Both the position numbers and the translations under genes were made by a program. The notes under the pieces were generated by a model, which made no database searches, was not told the origin of the DNA, and saw only the letters and a program-made list of their open reading frames with translations. A stretch of DNA of 7,743 nt from JAHRAH01 sp051009015 (lineage in GTDB: Bacteria > Pseudomonadota > Gammaproteobacteria > Tethybacterales > Persebacteraceae). Below, one piece after another: positions 6,824-7,743 of the stretch (positions are counted from its first letter, which is position 1; every line of letters begins with the position of its first letter). The DNA is taken from NCBI GenBank assembly GCA_051009015.1, contig JBPCWZ010000163.1, forward strand, positions 1 to 7,743, written 5' to 3'.

Positions 6824-6831
6824 TATAGAAT
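6824..6831 (+). promoter_or_regulatory. Candidate -10 box for the EamA-type transporter gene
   Basis: TATAGAAT at 6824-6831 is a good extended AT-rich -10-like box in a GC-rich stretch. It ends 9 bases before the TTG at 6841, so transcription would begin close to the start codon. TTGACG at 6809-6814 resembles a -35 hexamer but stands only 9-11 bases away, too close for a normal sigma-70 pair. AAGG at 6835-6838 is only 2 bases from the TTG, too close to act as a normal ribosome site. Confidence 0.35.
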
Positions 6832-6840
6832 CGCAAGGTT

Positions 6841-7740
6841 TTGACAACCGCCCCGCAACCCGCCCCCGCCCAAATGCCCGACCGCCCGATGACGGGCGCG
6901 GCGATATTGTTTGGCGGCATTTTGGCGGTAGCGATGATGGATGTTTGCGGCAAGTTGTTATCGGCGCAGATGGCGGTAGCGCAAGTATCGTGGGCGCGGT
7001 TTTTCTTTCATTTTCTGATATTGTCGCCTTTTGCGCTTTTGGCTTTTGCGCGCGGCGGCGCGGCGGGTTATGTTGTTGCGGCGCGGGCGTGGCGGTGGAA
7101 TTTATTGCGCGGCGCGCTGATAGCGGCATCGTCAATGTCGTTTTTCGGCGCGATACAACATAATCCGGTGCCGGATGCATTGGCGGTTTTTTTCATAGAG
7201 CCGCTTTTTGTCGCGATATTGGCGCGCTGGTTGCTGGGCGAGAAATCGCGCGGGCGGATAGTTGCGGCATGCGCGGTGGGTTTTGGCGGCGTGCTGGTGA
7301 TATTGCGCCCGGGCGGCGGCGATTATCATTGGACGATAATCTTCGCGCCGATAGCGGCGTTATTTTTTGCCGGTTATATCGTATCGGCGCGTGCGGCATC
7401 AACATCATCGCCGCCGCTGGCGACTTCGTGGTATTCGGCTTTTTTTGCGATGCTGCTTTCGCTGCCGGCGGCATTGTGGCTATGGACTCCGCCGACAAGC
7501 GATTTATGGTTTGATATGGCGGTTTTGGGCTTGCTTGCGGCGATTGGTCATACGCTGATAATCTTGTCGTGTCGTTATGCCCCGGCGGCGCAAATGGCGG
7601 TTTTGCATTATTCGGAAGTAGCGGTAGCGGTGATAATAAGTTGGATAGTTTTCGCCCACTTCCCCGGCAAATGGTTCTGGCTCGGCGCAATATTAATCTT
7701 CTCGGCAAAGTTCCTCGCCCTAAGCAAACCCAAACAATAA
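6841..7740 (+). CDS. EamA/DMT-family membrane transporter
   Basis: This is a 299-residue inner-membrane protein with about ten hydrophobic segments, near residues 19-39, 50-70, 87-104, 112-131, 138-156, 164-183, 196-214, 224-243, 253-272 and 277-294. That is two EamA repeats of five helices, the usual build and length of drug/metabolite exporters. Hallmarks are the FFIEPLFVAILARWLLGEK segment closing helix 4, followed by GFGGVLVILRPG, and in the second half YAPAAQMAVLHYSEVAVAVIISW. It is transcribed away from the catabolic operon. The start is uncertain: TTG at 6841 gives a proline-rich 18-residue lead before helix 1, while ATG at 6874 leaves a shorter lead; neither has a proper Shine-Dalgarno site. 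The TAA at 7738-7740 ends three bases before the window edge, so no terminator can be seen. Family members export amino acids, metabolites or drugs, or import some solutes; the substrate here is unknown. A link to the operon is suggested only by the shared intergenic region. Confidence 0.88.
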   Translation: MTTAPQPAPAQMPDRPMTGAAILFGGILAVAMMDVCGKLLSAQMAVAQVSWARFFFHFLILSPFALLAFARGGAAGYVVAARAWRWNLLRGALIAASSMSFFGAIQHNPVPDALAVFFIEPLFVAILARWLLGEKSRGRIVAACAVGFGGVLVILRPGGGDYHWTIIFAPIAALFFAGYIVSARAASTSSPPLATSWYSAFFAMLLSLPAALWLWTPPTSDLWFDMAVLGLLAAIGHTLIILSCRYAPAAQMAVLHYSEVAVAVIISWIVFAHFPGKWFWLGAILIFSAKFLALSKPKQ

Positions 7741-7743
7741 CAA

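Noticed and set aside
6841..6846. Perfect -35-like TTGACA.
   Set aside because: No -10-like hexamer follows at 16-18 bases (the sequence is CCCCCGCC-rich), and it coincides with the likely TTG start of the transporter gene.
6608..7180. A 190-codon leftward frame upstream of the hydroxyacyl-CoA dehydrogenase.
   Set aside because: It is a basic, low-complexity translation across two confidently assigned genes in other frames, with no recognisable motif.

Overview
The window looks like chromosomal DNA of a Gram-negative bacterium, most likely a proteobacterium. The betaine-aldehyde-dehydrogenase-like protein ends in a way I recall from alphaproteobacterial BetB, and the acyl-CoA ligase belongs to a subfamily I know mainly from alpha- and betaproteobacterial ABC-transporter clusters. 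This placement is inference from memory, not a search. The DNA is moderately GC-rich, tightly packed and uses ATG, GTG and probably TTG starts. Recognisable Shine-Dalgarno sites are almost absent. I see no RNA gene, CRISPR array, insertion sequence or phage gene.

Layout: bases 6774 down to the left edge form one leftward operon of six genes in which every junction overlaps by 1 or 8 bases. In order of transcription they are a 3-hydroxyacyl-CoA dehydrogenase (6774-5902), a LivG-type ABC ATPase (5909-5133), an AMP-forming acyl-CoA ligase (5140-3218), a BetB-like aldehyde dehydrogenase (3218-1746), a small membrane protein with a PH-like domain (1753-1151), and a double-length version of that protein (1151 to beyond base 1). 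In the last gene two copies of the same module are fused in frame, and it runs off the window. A 66-base intergenic region (6775-6840) separates the operon from a rightward EamA/DMT-type transporter (6841-7740).

How they may work together: the ligase would activate a carboxylic acid to its CoA thioester, the hydroxyacyl-CoA dehydrogenase would carry out the third step of beta-oxidation, and the aldehyde dehydrogenase would oxidise an aldehyde, possibly a trimethylammonium aldehyde, to the acid. The LivG-type ATPase points to uptake of an organic acid or amino acid, but no permease or binding-protein gene lies next to it. The substrate cannot be read from the sequence. The unusual part is the end of the operon: three related membrane/PH-like modules, two of them fused through loss of the stop/start junction.

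The intergenic region has a TAGAAT box 6-9 bases upstream of each divergent start codon, which would suit leaderless transcripts. Between the boxes lies an 11-base direct repeat with an 18-base period.
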